Shown in pieces: positions 18,011-26,609 of a DNA stretch of 64,000 bases (its first letter is position 1; every line of letters starts with the position of its first letter). Under the pieces are notes generated by a model. The model was not told the DNA's origin, did not search any database, and saw only the letters and a list, made by a program, of their open reading frames with translations. Source of the stretch: Methanobrevibacter boviskoreani JH1 (GTDB lineage: Archaea > Methanobacteriota > Methanobacteria > Methanobacteriales > Methanobacteriaceae); assembly GCF_000320505.1 (NCBI RefSeq), contig NZ_BAGX02000020.1:315908-379907 (forward strand), written 5' to 3'. The position numbers and the translations under genes are program-made.

Positions 18011-18296
18011 TTATTATAAGTTATAAGTTATAACTCTTCTTTTAATTTTATTGCTATTATTAAGATTCTAAAAAATACTATTTTTTCATAAGCCTTCTAT
18101 TATAAGTTATTAGTTATAACTTATTTTTTTTATTTTGCTAGTTTTTCTTATTAGATTTTAGAAAACTAAATTTTATTTTTCTAATTAAGTTAATATAAGT
18201 TATAAGTTATAAGCAATTTTTCTAATTTTATTTATTTCTTATTAAATTTTAAAAAAAGTAATTTTAATATTTTATTATAAGTTATAAGTTATAAGA
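18011..18296. repeat. Four-unit degenerate tandem repeat carrying TTATAAG heptads
   Basis: TTATAAG heptad triplets begin at 18014, 18100, 18193 and 18275, spaced 86, 93 and 82 bases. The sequences between are degenerate copies of one another (recurring TTATT-GCTATT, then AGATTTTAGAAAA and a T-rich end), so the whole is a decayed tandem repeat of about 87 bp. It fills the convergent gap between the propeller gene and alba. No coding potential. Confidence 0.75.
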
Positions 18297-18388
18297 TATC
18301 TTTTTGATCTTATTAGCTATTTTATTTGATTTTGAAAATTAGTATTTTTTAATTTGAGAATTATTTATTTTAAAAAAAGGAAAAAGAT

Positions 18389-18409
18389 TGAATAAAATAA
18401 ATTTATTCA
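18389..18409 (-). terminator. Hairpin over the alba stop codon plus T-tracts
   Basis: TGAATAAA, five-base loop, TTTATTCA: an 8-bp perfect stem that contains the alba stop codon (18403-18405), followed on the minus strand by T5 and T7 runs. Confidence 0.6.
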
Positions 18410-18681
18410 TTTTTTATAAGAGGTATAGTTATACTAGATACATTGGAGACTCTTCCATCTGCATTTTCAATTTCCTCTGTTGCAGTTTTAATTTCTCCAA
18501 TACTTGCATTTGGTACAAATCTATTTGTAGCTATTTCTGCTACATCTACAGCTCTATTTATAGCTCTTCCTCTAGCTTTTAATATTACTTCGTTTTTACC
18601 ATTATTTACTTGTGTTACTACTGCTAATACATAGTTCATTACTGGTTTGTTACCGATATAAATTATATTTTCTTCGCTCAT
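18403..18681 (-). CDS. albA: DNA/RNA-binding chromatin protein Alba
   Basis: Small archaeal chromatin protein that binds DNA and RNA as a dimer in the cytoplasm or nucleoid. The 92-aa sequence shows the Alba pattern: [18 protein letters not shown], the basic stretch [23 protein letters not shown] and the strand-loop [29 protein letters not shown] ribosome binding site precedes ATG 18681. Acetylatable Lys16 of Sac10b aligns near K12 of NKPVMNY. It lies 39 bases downstream of the leuA-type gene on the same strand. An 8-bp hairpin with a T-tract overlaps its stop. Confidence 0.95.
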   Translation of the reverse strand: MSEENIIYIGNKPVMNYVLAVVTQVNNGKNEVILKARGRAINRAVDVAEIATNRFVPNASIGEIKTATEEIENADGRVSNVSSITIPLIKNE

Positions 18682-18720
18682 TTTTTCACCAATAGTTTGT
18701 AATTAGTTAATTAATAAAGA

Positions 18721-20265
18721 TTATTCATTTAATTCTTTTTTGATTATTAATAGTTTATTTACAGCATTTATTACTGCTTGTACACTTGCTTTGATAATAT
18801 CTTCATTAGCAGATCTACCTGTTGCTATGTTGCCTTTCTTATCATTGACTCTTACAAACACTTCTCCTAAAGCATCTGTACCACCATTAATTGCTTCAAT
18901 ATGGTATTGTTCTAATTCAAATGATGTTGTGTCTTGAATTAATGATTCAATAGCATTTAATGCTGCGTCAACAGGACCAACTCCAGTTTCTGCTTTTTCT
19001 TTAACTTTGTCATTAATTGTTAATCTGACTGTTGCTGTAGGTGAAACATTGTCCCCACTTGTTACAGATAAACCTGATAGTTCAACTATTTTCTCTTTTG
19101 AGGTATTCATCTCAGATAATGCAATTGCTTTTAAATCGTCATCAGTAATTGATTTTCCTTTATCACCTAATGCTTTTACACGTTCTAATACATCATCTAA
19201 TTGCTTATCTGATAGTTTTATATTAAATTCCTCTAGTTTACCTTTAATAGCATGTCCACCACTTTGTTTTCCTAAAACAATTCTTCTGGTTTGACCTACC
19301 ATTTCAGGACTAATTGCTTCATAAGTACCTGCATTTTCCATAATTCCATGTACGTGAATACCGGATTCATGTGCAAATGCATTCTTACCTACTATAGCTT
19401 TGTTTGGAGGTAAGTTCATACCTGTTACTCTTGATACAAAGTCAGATATATCATAAATTTTAGTAGTATCTACATCCATAGGATGGTGATATTCTAAGAT
19501 TAAGCTCATTACAGTTTCTTCAAGTGATGCATTTCCAGCTCTTTCACCAATACCATTTATTGTTGCATGGAATTGATCTGCACCTGCTTCTAATCCCATT
19601 AGAGTATTAGCCACAGCAAGACCAAAATCATTGTGGAAATGAGTACTAATTGGAATGTTGATTTCTTGTTTTAAATCATAGATTAAAGTTTTAGCATCCA
19701 TTGGAGTAAGAACTCCTACAGTATCTGGAACATTTATTACATCTGCTCCAGCTTCTTCAGCTGCTTTATAAACTTCTACAAGATAATCCCATTCGGTTCT
19801 TGTTGCATCCTCTGCTGAAAATTCCACAGTAAGTCCATGATCTTTACAATATTCGATTGTGTTTATAGTTTTCTCTTTAACTTTTTCTTTAGACATTTTG
19901 AGTTTATAATCCCTATGAAGTGGGCTTGTTCCAATAAATGTGTGAACATAATCTAAATCACAATCTAATACTGCATCAACATCTGCTTTAACTGCACGTG
20001 CTAATCCACAAATTGTACTATTCAATCCTAAAGCTTTAACTTTTTTAGCAGTTTCTTTTTCTCCTTCTGATGCTCTTGGAAATCCTATTTCCATCTTGTC
20101 TACACCGAGAATATCTAATTTTTCAGCTATCTCAATTTTCTCATCTACTGTTAAAGCTACTCCAGGAGATTGTTCTCCGTCACGTAAAGTAGTATCGAAG
20201 ATTGTTATTTTCTCTGGCATATTTTCATATAAATCGTCCATTTTATACACTGGTTTTCTATTCAT
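18721..20265 (-). CDS. leuA: 2-isopropylmalate synthase (or (R)-citramalate synthase)
   Basis: Condenses acetyl-CoA with a 2-oxoacid; with 2-oxoisovalerate this starts leucine synthesis. The N-terminal TIM barrel shows [41 protein letters not shown] and [14 protein letters not shown]. The end is a LeuA-type C-terminal regulatory domain (about 385-514: [24 protein letters not shown]), which normally binds the end product. Methanogens have three paralogues (LeuA, CimA, AksA); the regulatory domain and 514 aa exclude AksA, but LeuA and CimA cannot be separated with certainty. GGAGG precedes ATG 20265. The ilv genes elsewhere in the window provide its likely substrate. Confidence 0.8.
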   Translation of the reverse strand: MNRKPVYKMDDLYENMPEKITIFDTTLRDGEQSPGVALTVDEKIEIAEKLDILGVDKMEIGFPRASEGEKETAKKVKALGLNSTICGLARAVKADVDAVLDCDLDYVHTFIGTSPLHRDYKLKMSKEKVKEKTINTIEYCKDHGLTVEFSAEDATRTEWDYLVEVYKAAEEAGADVINVPDTVGVLTPMDAKTLIYDLKQEINIPISTHFHNDFGLAVANTLMGLEAGADQFHATINGIGERAGNASLEETVMSLILEYHHPMDVDTTKIYDISDFVSRVTGMNLPPNKAIVGKNAFAHESGIHVHGIMENAGTYEAISPEMVGQTRRIVLGKQSGGHAIKGKLEEFNIKLSDKQLDDVLERVKALGDKGKSITDDDLKAIALSEMNTSKEKIVELSGLSVTSGDNVSPTATVRLTINDKVKEKAETGVGPVDAALNAIESLIQDTTSFELEQYHIEAINGGTDALGEVFVRVNDKKGNIATGRSANEDIIKASVQAVINAVNKLLIIKKELNE

Positions 20266-20445
20266 TTTAATCCTCCGATATACATTTTTTTTAGTACAAT
20301 TTGTATTTTGTAGTTATATTTTTATTTATATATATAATTATATTTTATTATTTTTTCTTTAATTTTTTGTAAATCTTTAATTTTTTTAATTTTTTCATTT
20401 TCTAATGGTCTTATCTTTTATTTTTTTGGAATTTTTCACTTTTTT

Positions 20446-20779
20446 AACTTATAACTTATAACTTATTTTTTTGTTAATTTTTCCTTTTTAGTTAATTTCT
20501 TAATTTAATTCTGTTATAACTTATACGTTTTATAATTTTTATTTTCTTATAAGTTTTAACTTATAATATATTTTCAATTGTTTTTTTCTTTTTATAAGTT
20601 ATAACTTATAATTTTTAATTAATTTCAGATTTAATTCAAGCTTTTTTGTATGTTTTAAAATATATTTTTTAACTATTATAACTTATAACTTATAATTTTT
20701 GATTATTTTAGTTTTTTTATCTTTTAGTCTTTTATTCAAATATTTTTTTAATTATTATAACTTATAACTTATAACTTAA
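20446..20779. repeat. Cluster of six TTATAAC heptad sites
   Basis: Sites at about 20446, 20513, 20546, 20592, 20677 and 20753, most of the form TTATAAC-TTATAAC-TTATAA or with mixed C/G joints, spaced 33-85 bases in T-rich sequence. They occupy the gap upstream of the leuA-type gene (20266-20853), where no gene is visible. Confidence 0.75.
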
Positions 20780-20853
20780 TTTTATTAGAAAACCTCAGTT
20801 TATTAAAATTGAATTTAAAAAATAAAAAAGTAGTTTTTTGTATATTGGATAAT

Positions 20854-21528
20854 TTACTGGTACAATTTTCTTATATTTTTATCGAATAAGTATTTGCTTA
20901 ATCTTATATTTGAGGTTCCCTTTCCACATGATTTAGTTTTTCTATGTTTAATTGCTTTTAAAACACTATCGATATCTTTTTCACAATCTATCTCTGTGTA
21001 GCAATCCATTATAAAACCTTTAAAATGGGCGTCACTAGATCCTATTTCTGCTATATTCTTTTTTGATGCAAGTTGTTTTCCCTTATAATTGGAATATCCA
21101 AATATAAATCTAGCATTTTTAGATTCCACTCCATCTATGTTTAAATCTGTATTTTTATATTTACAGAATAATCCATGTCTATAATAACAATATGGGTGCG
21201 GTACTATTGCAAGTCCACCTAAATCATGGATTTGGTCCACAGTTTCCTCAGGTGATAATCCTTTCTCTATTTTCTCTTCCACACCAAATCCTAATATATG
21301 TCCATATTCACTGCTGATTTCTATTGATGGAATTACAAATAAATCATCATTTTTTGTAAGTTCTCTTGCAACTTTTGAACCTTCTACTGTATTATGATCA
21401 CTTAAAGCTATCATATCTAAATCTAATTCTTTGGATCTTTCAATAATCTCTTTAGGTGTGCTAACTGCATCACTAGAGTATGTACTATGTATATGTGGAT
21501 CAAGTTTTAACATATTTATCATATCCAT
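20854..21528 (-). CDS. PHP-domain metal-dependent phosphoesterase
   Basis: A PHP-fold hydrolase with the four metal motifs in order: DPHIHSTYSSDA, ALSDHNTVEG, SIEISSEYGHILGFG with VPHPYCYYR, and IGSSDAHF. This group (PHP_C type, about 225 aa) cleaves phosphate esters or nucleotides; substrates are mostly unknown, and histidinol phosphatase is not established. The start is uncertain: TTG 21537, ATG 21528 and ATG 21513 are in frame, and none has a clear ribosome binding site. It follows the 21558-22616 gene closely and is probably in one transcript with it. Confidence 0.8.
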   Translation of the reverse strand: MDMINMLKLDPHIHSTYSSDAVSTPKEIIERSKELDLDMIALSDHNTVEGSKVARELTKNDDLFVIPSIEISSEYGHILGFGVEEKIEKGLSPEETVDQIHDLGGLAIVPHPYCYYRHGLFCKYKNTDLNIDGVESKNARFIFGYSNYKGKQLASKKNIAEIGSSDAHFKGFIMDCYTEIDCEKDIDSVLKAIKHRKTKSCGKGTSNIRLSKYLFDKNIRKLYQ

Positions 21529-21557
21529 AATTGTCAAATATACTTCTTTTTTTATTT

Positions 21558-22616
21558 TTAGTTTATATAATGTTTTAATGATTTGATTAATCCTATGGTT
21601 CCTGTCATCATCACATCACCACCAGGACATGCATGATGATAATCCAAACCTGTTTTTTCAATTAAACCTCTTTTAGGACCTGATACAATTACTTTTTCAA
21701 TATTTGATATTGGGTTTATTACATGTGCTCCATGACCATGGTCATTGTATATTTCTTCATTTGTAAGTGTACCATTTGCTAATTTTTTTACATATCTTTC
21801 TAGGGATTCTCCAGTAAGACTACTTGTATGATGTTCAAATACTCCCTGTATTTTTCCATTTTCAATTGATGCTACTGTGGTATGTCCATTTCCTATATCC
21901 ATAACAATATAACTGTTTAATTTCAATGCTTCCTCGTCATAGCACATTCCACATATTGATGCGAATTTTGTATCCATTATTAATGGGGTATTCCTTATTT
22001 GCCACTTTGTTTCATTTTTTAACTTATTTTCTACAGATTTCATTCTACTGTAATATTCTGGTATATTTCCATACCACCCGAACTCCTCAGGTTTTAGGGG
22101 ATTTTCTAATTTCTCTCTAATCTTTTCAAATCTGAAATCCCTATCTCCCATGTTTTCATTATATCCATGATCCTGTACAGCTACCGCAATATAGTCAAAG
22201 TCAAAATCTAAGTCATACTCTTTTAAAAATCCAGCTAATTTGTCTATATCTATATCATTAAGTGATATTCTAGTGTAATCTTTATACTTTTTGCTGTTTT
22301 TATCCTCATCATATACTACTTCTATACCATATGATTCTACCTGTTTCAAATCGTCCCTTATGGTTTTTGCGCAATATGATTCCATAGCTACATTGTATCC
22401 CTTGTCCATATGTTTCAATATAACATTTTTAAGTTTTCCACCTCCCATAATATTTCCTTCAAAGTAGATATCATCATTAATATTTTTGATTTTTTGAGCT
22501 ATCAATATATGTGGTGAAGGTAAAACTACTTTTATAGAGTTTTCCACTTCCTTTTCCGTGTTATAATATATTATATCTTGTGTTCCTGTTCCTACATCAA
22601 TTGCCAATATTTTCAT
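21558..22616 (-). CDS. DUF1786-like actin-fold protein
   Basis: Begins with a sugar kinase/actin-type phosphate loop, ILAIDVGTGTQDIIYY, and has a second one, IVMDIGNGHTTVASIENG, at about 237-254, followed by HHTSSLTGESLERYV and a Gly-rich end PGGDVMMTGTIGLIKSLKHY. This pattern fits the archaeal family once labelled as putative pyruvate formate-lyase activating enzyme (DUF1786/COG4012), although it has no radical SAM cysteine motif. It probably binds ATP; the function is not known. 352 aa. GGA-rich sequence before ATG 22616 serves as ribosome binding site. Shares a strand and a 20-29 base gap with the PHP gene. Confidence 0.65.
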   Translation of the reverse strand: MKILAIDVGTGTQDIIYYNTEKEVENSIKVVLPSPHILIAQKIKNINDDIYFEGNIMGGGKLKNVILKHMDKGYNVAMESYCAKTIRDDLKQVESYGIEVVYDEDKNSKKYKDYTRISLNDIDIDKLAGFLKEYDLDFDFDYIAVAVQDHGYNENMGDRDFRFEKIREKLENPLKPEEFGWYGNIPEYYSRMKSVENKLKNETKWQIRNTPLIMDTKFASICGMCYDEEALKLNSYIVMDIGNGHTTVASIENGKIQGVFEHHTSSLTGESLERYVKKLANGTLTNEEIYNDHGHGAHVINPISNIEKVIVSGPKRGLIEKTGLDYHHACPGGDVMMTGTIGLIKSLKHYIN

Positions 22617-22687
22617 ACGAAATCCTCTGATTATTTATTAATATTACTATTTTGTTTTAATAATTTTTATAATTATCACTGTAATTT

Positions 22688-22890
22688 ACTTATAACTTAT
22701 AACTTAAAAGTTATTTCTTAAAAATTCTAACATATTATTTATAAGATATAAATTACAATATATAAGATATAAGTTAAAAGGTAACATTTTTCACTTATAA
22801 TTTAAACTTAATAAGTTCTAATTTTTAACTTAAAATTTATAAGATTTCACTAAAATTGCTATTACTTAGAATTTATAAGTTTTAATTTGT
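22688..22890. repeat. Degenerate heptad sites upstream of parA
   Basis: One good site, TATAACTTATAACTTAAAAG (about 22690-22709), and several decayed ones (TATAAGATATAAG near 22760-22773, CTTATAATTTAAACTTAATAAG near 22794-22815, TTTATAAG at 22837 and 22872). They lie in the divergent gap between the DUF1786-like gene and parA, close enough to overlap the parA promoter. Confidence 0.5.
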
Positions 22891-22926
22891 CATTTAAACT
22901 TGTTAATAATCATATGGAGTTTATAT

Positions 22927-23703
22927 ATGGGAGAAATAATTGCTATAATGAATCAAAAAGGCGGTTGTGGTAAAACTACTACTGTTGTAAATCTTGCAAC
23001 TTCTTTAGCAGTTATGGGAAGAGCTGTTCTCATTGTAGATATGGATCCTCAAGCAAATGCAACTACTAGTTTTGGAATTGATAAAACAAAACTTGATTAC
23101 ACCATATATTCTGCAATTAGTGGAGAGGTTTCAATTAAAAAGGCAACCTTTCCAACTTTTATTCAAAATCTATTCATTGTACCAAGTAATATCTCTTTAA
23201 GTGGTGTAGGAGTAGAATTAAGTAAACTAGATAATTATCATATAATTCTTAAAAATATTTTAGATGAAATTAAAGATTTATTTGATTATATCTTAATAGA
23301 CCTACCTCCATCTTTAGGTGTTATTACAATTAATGGATTAGTTGCATCTGATAGTGTAATCATTCCTATTCAAGCAGAATATTATGCTTTAGAAGGAGTA
23401 GCAGATTTAATTAATACAATTAATCTAGTTGAAACTAGATTAAGAAGTCCAACCCCTATAAAAGGAATTTTATTAACTTTATATGATACTAGGACTAGAC
23501 TTAGTAGGGATGTCTTCAGAGAATTAAAGAAATATTTCGATGGAAAGGAACATTTGTTTAAAACTGTTATTCCTAGAAATATTAAATTAGCTGAAGCTCC
23601 TAGTCATGGTAAACCTTGTATAATTTATGATCAAGAAAGTAATGGAACTACCGCTTATTTAAAATTAGCTCAAGAAATTTTAGATATGGAAGAAGATGAT
23701 TAA
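22927..23703 (+). CDS. parA: ParA/Soj-type chromosome partition ATPase (SegA-like)
   Basis: A deviant Walker A ATPase of the ParA/MinD superfamily. KGGCGKTTT is at residues 11-19, VDMDPQANAT at about 38-46, IDLPPSLG and the late IPRNIKLAEAPSHGKP are all characteristic of chromosomal Soj/ParA, not MinD. 258 aa with no N-terminal HTH. I start at ATG 22927 with GGAG seven bases before it; a TTG at 22900 is longer and lacks a site. Partner gene 11 bases downstream begins with a ParB-like peptide, and the array of 15 heptad sites follows, so it likely moves DNA bound by that partner. It may autoregulate through the degenerate sites upstream. Confidence 0.93.
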   Translation: MGEIIAIMNQKGGCGKTTTVVNLATSLAVMGRAVLIVDMDPQANATTSFGIDKTKLDYTIYSAISGEVSIKKATFPTFIQNLFIVPSNISLSGVGVELSKLDNYHIILKNILDEIKDLFDYILIDLPPSLGVITINGLVASDSVIIPIQAEYYALEGVADLINTINLVETRLRSPTPIKGILLTLYDTRTRLSRDVFRELKKYFDGKEHLFKTVIPRNIKLAEAPSHGKPCIIYDQESNGTTAYLKLAQEILDMEEDD

Positions 23704-23714
23704 GGAGGAAAAAT

Positions 23715-24212
23715 ATGTCTAATAATAAAAACTCAGGTTTAGGTAGAGGTTTAGATTCTTTAATTCCATCAGATTATTATGATGAAAATTTTGATGCTAA
23801 TTCCACTAAATCTTTAGAAGATATGTTGAATGAGAGAGAAGATCTCAAACATAAAGATGAGGCTCCTAAAGGGGAAAATGAACAAAAGGAAATTACTCAG
23901 AAAGAAGAAGTTCAAGAGGATCAATCTTCAAAGGAAAGTTCAGATTCAGAAGAGAAATCCCTGGAATTCTCTAAAGATGAGTCTGTTAAAATTGAGGATG
24001 ATCCTTTAGTAAAGCAACATGTGGAGGAGGTTATGGAGATTGTTCATAAGAATCCTAGAATAACTTTATGGTCTGTTAAATCTTCTGCTGTTTTTAGATA
24101 TTTAAGAAAGACTCAACCTGAATTTAGTATTAGTAAAGAGGCTTCTAAATTAATTGATGAGGCTGTTTCTCAAAAATACCCTGATATATGGAAATTATTT
24201 GAAGATGAGTAG
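23715..24212 (+). CDS. Candidate ParA partner with ParB-like N-terminal motif and novel C-terminal domain
   Basis: 165 aa with three parts. Residues 8-18 are GLGRGLDSLIP, which matches the N-terminal ParA-contacting peptide of bacterial ParB. Residues about 20-95 are a very acidic, Glu/Lys/Ser-rich linker that is probably disordered. Residues about 96-165 form a helical domain (VKQHVEEVMEIVH, RITLWSVKSSAVFRYLRK, SISKEASKLIDEAVSQKYPDIW). The ParB CTPase and helix-turn-helix domains are absent. Size and organisation recall archaeal SegB, but I do not recognise its ribbon-helix-helix signature. AAGGAGG precedes the start. It is translated with parA and is the likely DNA-site adaptor. Confidence 0.72.
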   Translation: MSNNKNSGLGRGLDSLIPSDYYDENFDANSTKSLEDMLNEREDLKHKDEAPKGENEQKEITQKEEVQEDQSSKESSDSEEKSLEFSKDESVKIEDDPLVKQHVEEVMEIVHKNPRITLWSVKSSAVFRYLRKTQPEFSISKEASKLIDEAVSQKYPDIWKLFEDE

Positions 24213-24231
24213 TTTATTTCCTTGATATATC

Positions 24232-24240
24232 TTTTTTTTT
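24232..24240 (+). terminator. T9 tract after the parA operon
   Basis: A run of nine T begins 19 bases after the stop of the second gene. Likely U-tract termination before the repeat array. Confidence 0.45.
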
Positions 24241-24372
24241 ACCTTTTAATTCTATTACTTTTTTATTATAAGTCCTTTTTTTAATTTTTTTATATTTTTA
24301 ATTCCTTTTTAACTTTTTTTCATAATTCCCGTAATTCCACCTGCTCAAATTCCTTGTTTTCTTGCTTTTTTA

Positions 24373-25148
24373 TTATTATAACTTATAAGTTATAACAATT
24401 TTTAATATCAACTTCTTGTTTGCTATTGTAAAATTATAAGCTATAACCATTATTTTTAAATCCTGTTTTCCTTTTTTTCTTATAATTTATAAGTTATAAC
24501 TAACTATATTCTAATAGCTGATTGTCAATGTTCATTAAAACTTATAAGTATAACTATCTTTTTTGAATTTCTTCCAAACAGCTTTCTATTTTATTAGTAT
24601 AACTTATAACTTATAATCATTTATTAAAACTAGCTTTTTTATTATAACTTATAATTTATAATTATTTAAGTAATTTAGTTTCTTTATTTTTGTTATAACT
24701 TATAACTTAAACTTTATTTTTATAATCTCGTTTCCTATTTTCTTAGAACTTATAAGTTATAATACTTTTTTCATGATTCAACTTTTTTCTTATTTTATTA
24801 TAAGTTAAAACTTATAACTTTTTTTAAGAAAGCTAATTTTCCACGTTCCTCTTAAAAGTTATAACTTATAATTCTTCTTTAAAATTAGCTTTCATTATAA
24901 CTTATAACTTATAATTATATTAATTTAGATTAGTTTCCTTATTTCATTATAACTTATAACTTATAATTCTTATCCAAGCTGTGTTTTGTTTTGTTAAAAT
25001 GTTCTTAGAACTTATAACTTATAATTTTTTATTAAAATTATATTCCAAACTCTTAAATCTCTTAGAACCTATAAGTTATAACTTTAATTTAAATAATCTA
25101 ATCTAAAATTAGCTTTTATTTTTGATTATAACTTATAACTTATAACTA
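24373..25148. repeat. Fifteen-copy TTATAA-S iteron array, candidate centromere-like site
   Basis: About 20-bp elements built as TTATAA-S-TTATAA-S-TTATAA (S is C or G), some decayed to two hexamers, start near 24376, 24434, 24480, 24538, 24597, 24640, 24692, 24747, 24798, 24853, 24895, 24947, 25009, 25066 and 25127. Spacing is 42-62 bases, mean about 54. Spacers are AT-rich and unlike each other except for recurring TTAGCTTT pieces. TTATAA is itself a palindrome, so each element is three palindromes on a 7-base period. It fills a convergent gap with no genes, just downstream of parA and its partner. Confidence 0.82.
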
Positions 25149-25298
25149 AATTTTAATATTATATTCTTTAATTTAGGATTCAATTTTTTTAAAAAAAAGT
25201 AGAAATTAAATAAATTCATTTAATCTTCAAATATTATGATTGGATTTAAAAAATACTTTATTTTAATAATCCATAATTTGAAAAAACTATTGATCTAT

Positions 25299-26414
25299 TT
25301 AATATTTATCTAAAGCACTTTGATAGTTACCTTTTAATTTAATATAAGGTTCTGCTCTTGAGGTAACAACACCTAATTTCTTTAAATCCTCAATTTCTTC
25401 AAAAGGTTTGTTTTTACGTATATCCATAATTTTTCTTGCAGACTTAATCCCTATTCCAGGAACCCTAATTAAATCATGGTAGTTTGCATTGTTTACCTCT
25501 AATGGGAATATGTTCATATTCTTTGCAGCTAAAATTTTAGGATCCTCATTTAAGGATAAATTTCCATTACCATCAAATATCAATTCTTTAGTTTTAAAAT
25601 GATAATCGTTTAGTAATGAATCGGCATGGTATAATTGTCCTGTTCTTTTAAGATCACATTCTGTTTTATTTTCAAATTCGGTTCCTTCTAATGGTTGAAA
25701 TCCTGAGAAATAACTTCTTTTCAGATTTGTTTTTTTATAGATCTTCTCCATTCTCTTTAGGATTTCGCTGTCTGTCTCATCATTAGCACCTACAATCATC
25801 TGGGTTGTAGGTCCTGAGGGACATAATCTCCTGTCCCTTTTTCGAATTGAATCAATCCAGCTTAACCTTTTTAATATGTCCTTATTGTAATCCTTTGTAG
25901 ATGACATCTGGGATAGACCGTCTGCAGATGCGGCTTCAATATTAATGCTTACCCTATCTGCAAGCTTCATGGATCTTTTAATGTCATCTTTAGAGGCACC
26001 TGGAATGATTTTTAGGTGAATGTAATCCTGGTATCCATATCTCTTTCTTAATATGGAACAGGTTTCTATAAGTCTGTCCATTGTATTGTCAATGGTGTCA
26101 CTAACTCCGCTACTTAGAAACAGACCGTTCACATAACCTTCCGTATAATATTTTAGGAATACCTTTGCTATTTCATCAGGACTAAGTTCTATTCTTGTAA
26201 AGTCTCTTTGGCATTGATTTATGCAATACTTACAATCATTTTTACACTTGTTAGTCATTAATGTTTTAAAAAGTGGAATAGTACATCCATTTGATCCTGT
26301 TGCAGGATATATCCCTGGAAGGTTATGTTGTGAGCTTTTTTGATGATTTACATAATCACATAAATCAAACTGTGCACTGTCACTTAGAACCTGTGTTTTT
26401 TTAAGACTATCCAT
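25299..26414 (-). CDS. Radical SAM protein with helix-hairpin-helix tail (putative DNA modification/repair)
   Basis: The radical SAM motif is CKNDCKYC (Cx3Cx2C) at about residues 57-64, inside a SAM TIM-barrel. Further family marks are FLSSGVSDTIDNTMDRL, HLKIIPGAS, VSINIEAAS and YFSGFQPLEGTE. The C-terminal helix-hairpin-helix LIRVPGIGIKSARKIMDIRK suggests non-specific DNA binding. This is the family annotated in bacteria as putative DNA modification/repair radical SAM protein, found beside a uracil-DNA-glycosylase-like partner. No such partner is near here. The reaction is unknown. The gene is convergent with the parA operon across the repeat array. Confidence 0.82.
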   Translation of the reverse strand: MDSLKKTQVLSDSAQFDLCDYVNHQKSSQHNLPGIYPATGSNGCTIPLFKTLMTNKCKNDCKYCINQCQRDFTRIELSPDEIAKVFLKYYTEGYVNGLFLSSGVSDTIDNTMDRLIETCSILRKRYGYQDYIHLKIIPGASKDDIKRSMKLADRVSINIEAASADGLSQMSSTKDYNKDILKRLSWIDSIRKRDRRLCPSGPTTQMIVGANDETDSEILKRMEKIYKKTNLKRSYFSGFQPLEGTEFENKTECDLKRTGQLYHADSLLNDYHFKTKELIFDGNGNLSLNEDPKILAAKNMNIFPLEVNNANYHDLIRVPGIGIKSARKIMDIRKNKPFEEIEDLKKLGVVTSRAEPYIKLKGNYQSALDKY

Positions 26415-26609
26415 AATAAATCAGCTAAAGTTTTTGTTAATAAACTATTTATTTTATTGTTTTTAATATTTTTTCCCTATATAAATTTTTTATTTTAATG
26501 CAATTGATTTTTAAAATTCCTTTAAACCATTACCTATTCTATTGATTTTCAGTGTTTTCTATTAAAAATTTAAAAAACTTTTAATATTATTATAAATACT
26601 ATTAAATAT

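Noticed and set aside
24373..25148. Regular repeats with spacers that look like a CRISPR array
   Set aside because: Repeats are only about 20 bases of low-complexity TTATAA units, vary in sequence and orientation, spacers vary 22-42 bases and are themselves AT-rich, and no cas gene is in the window.
25149..25298. tRNA or other stable RNA genes in the AT-rich gaps
   Set aside because: No GC-rich cloverleaf-like stretch stands out anywhere; the only clearly structured conserved RNA seen is the FMN riboswitch.
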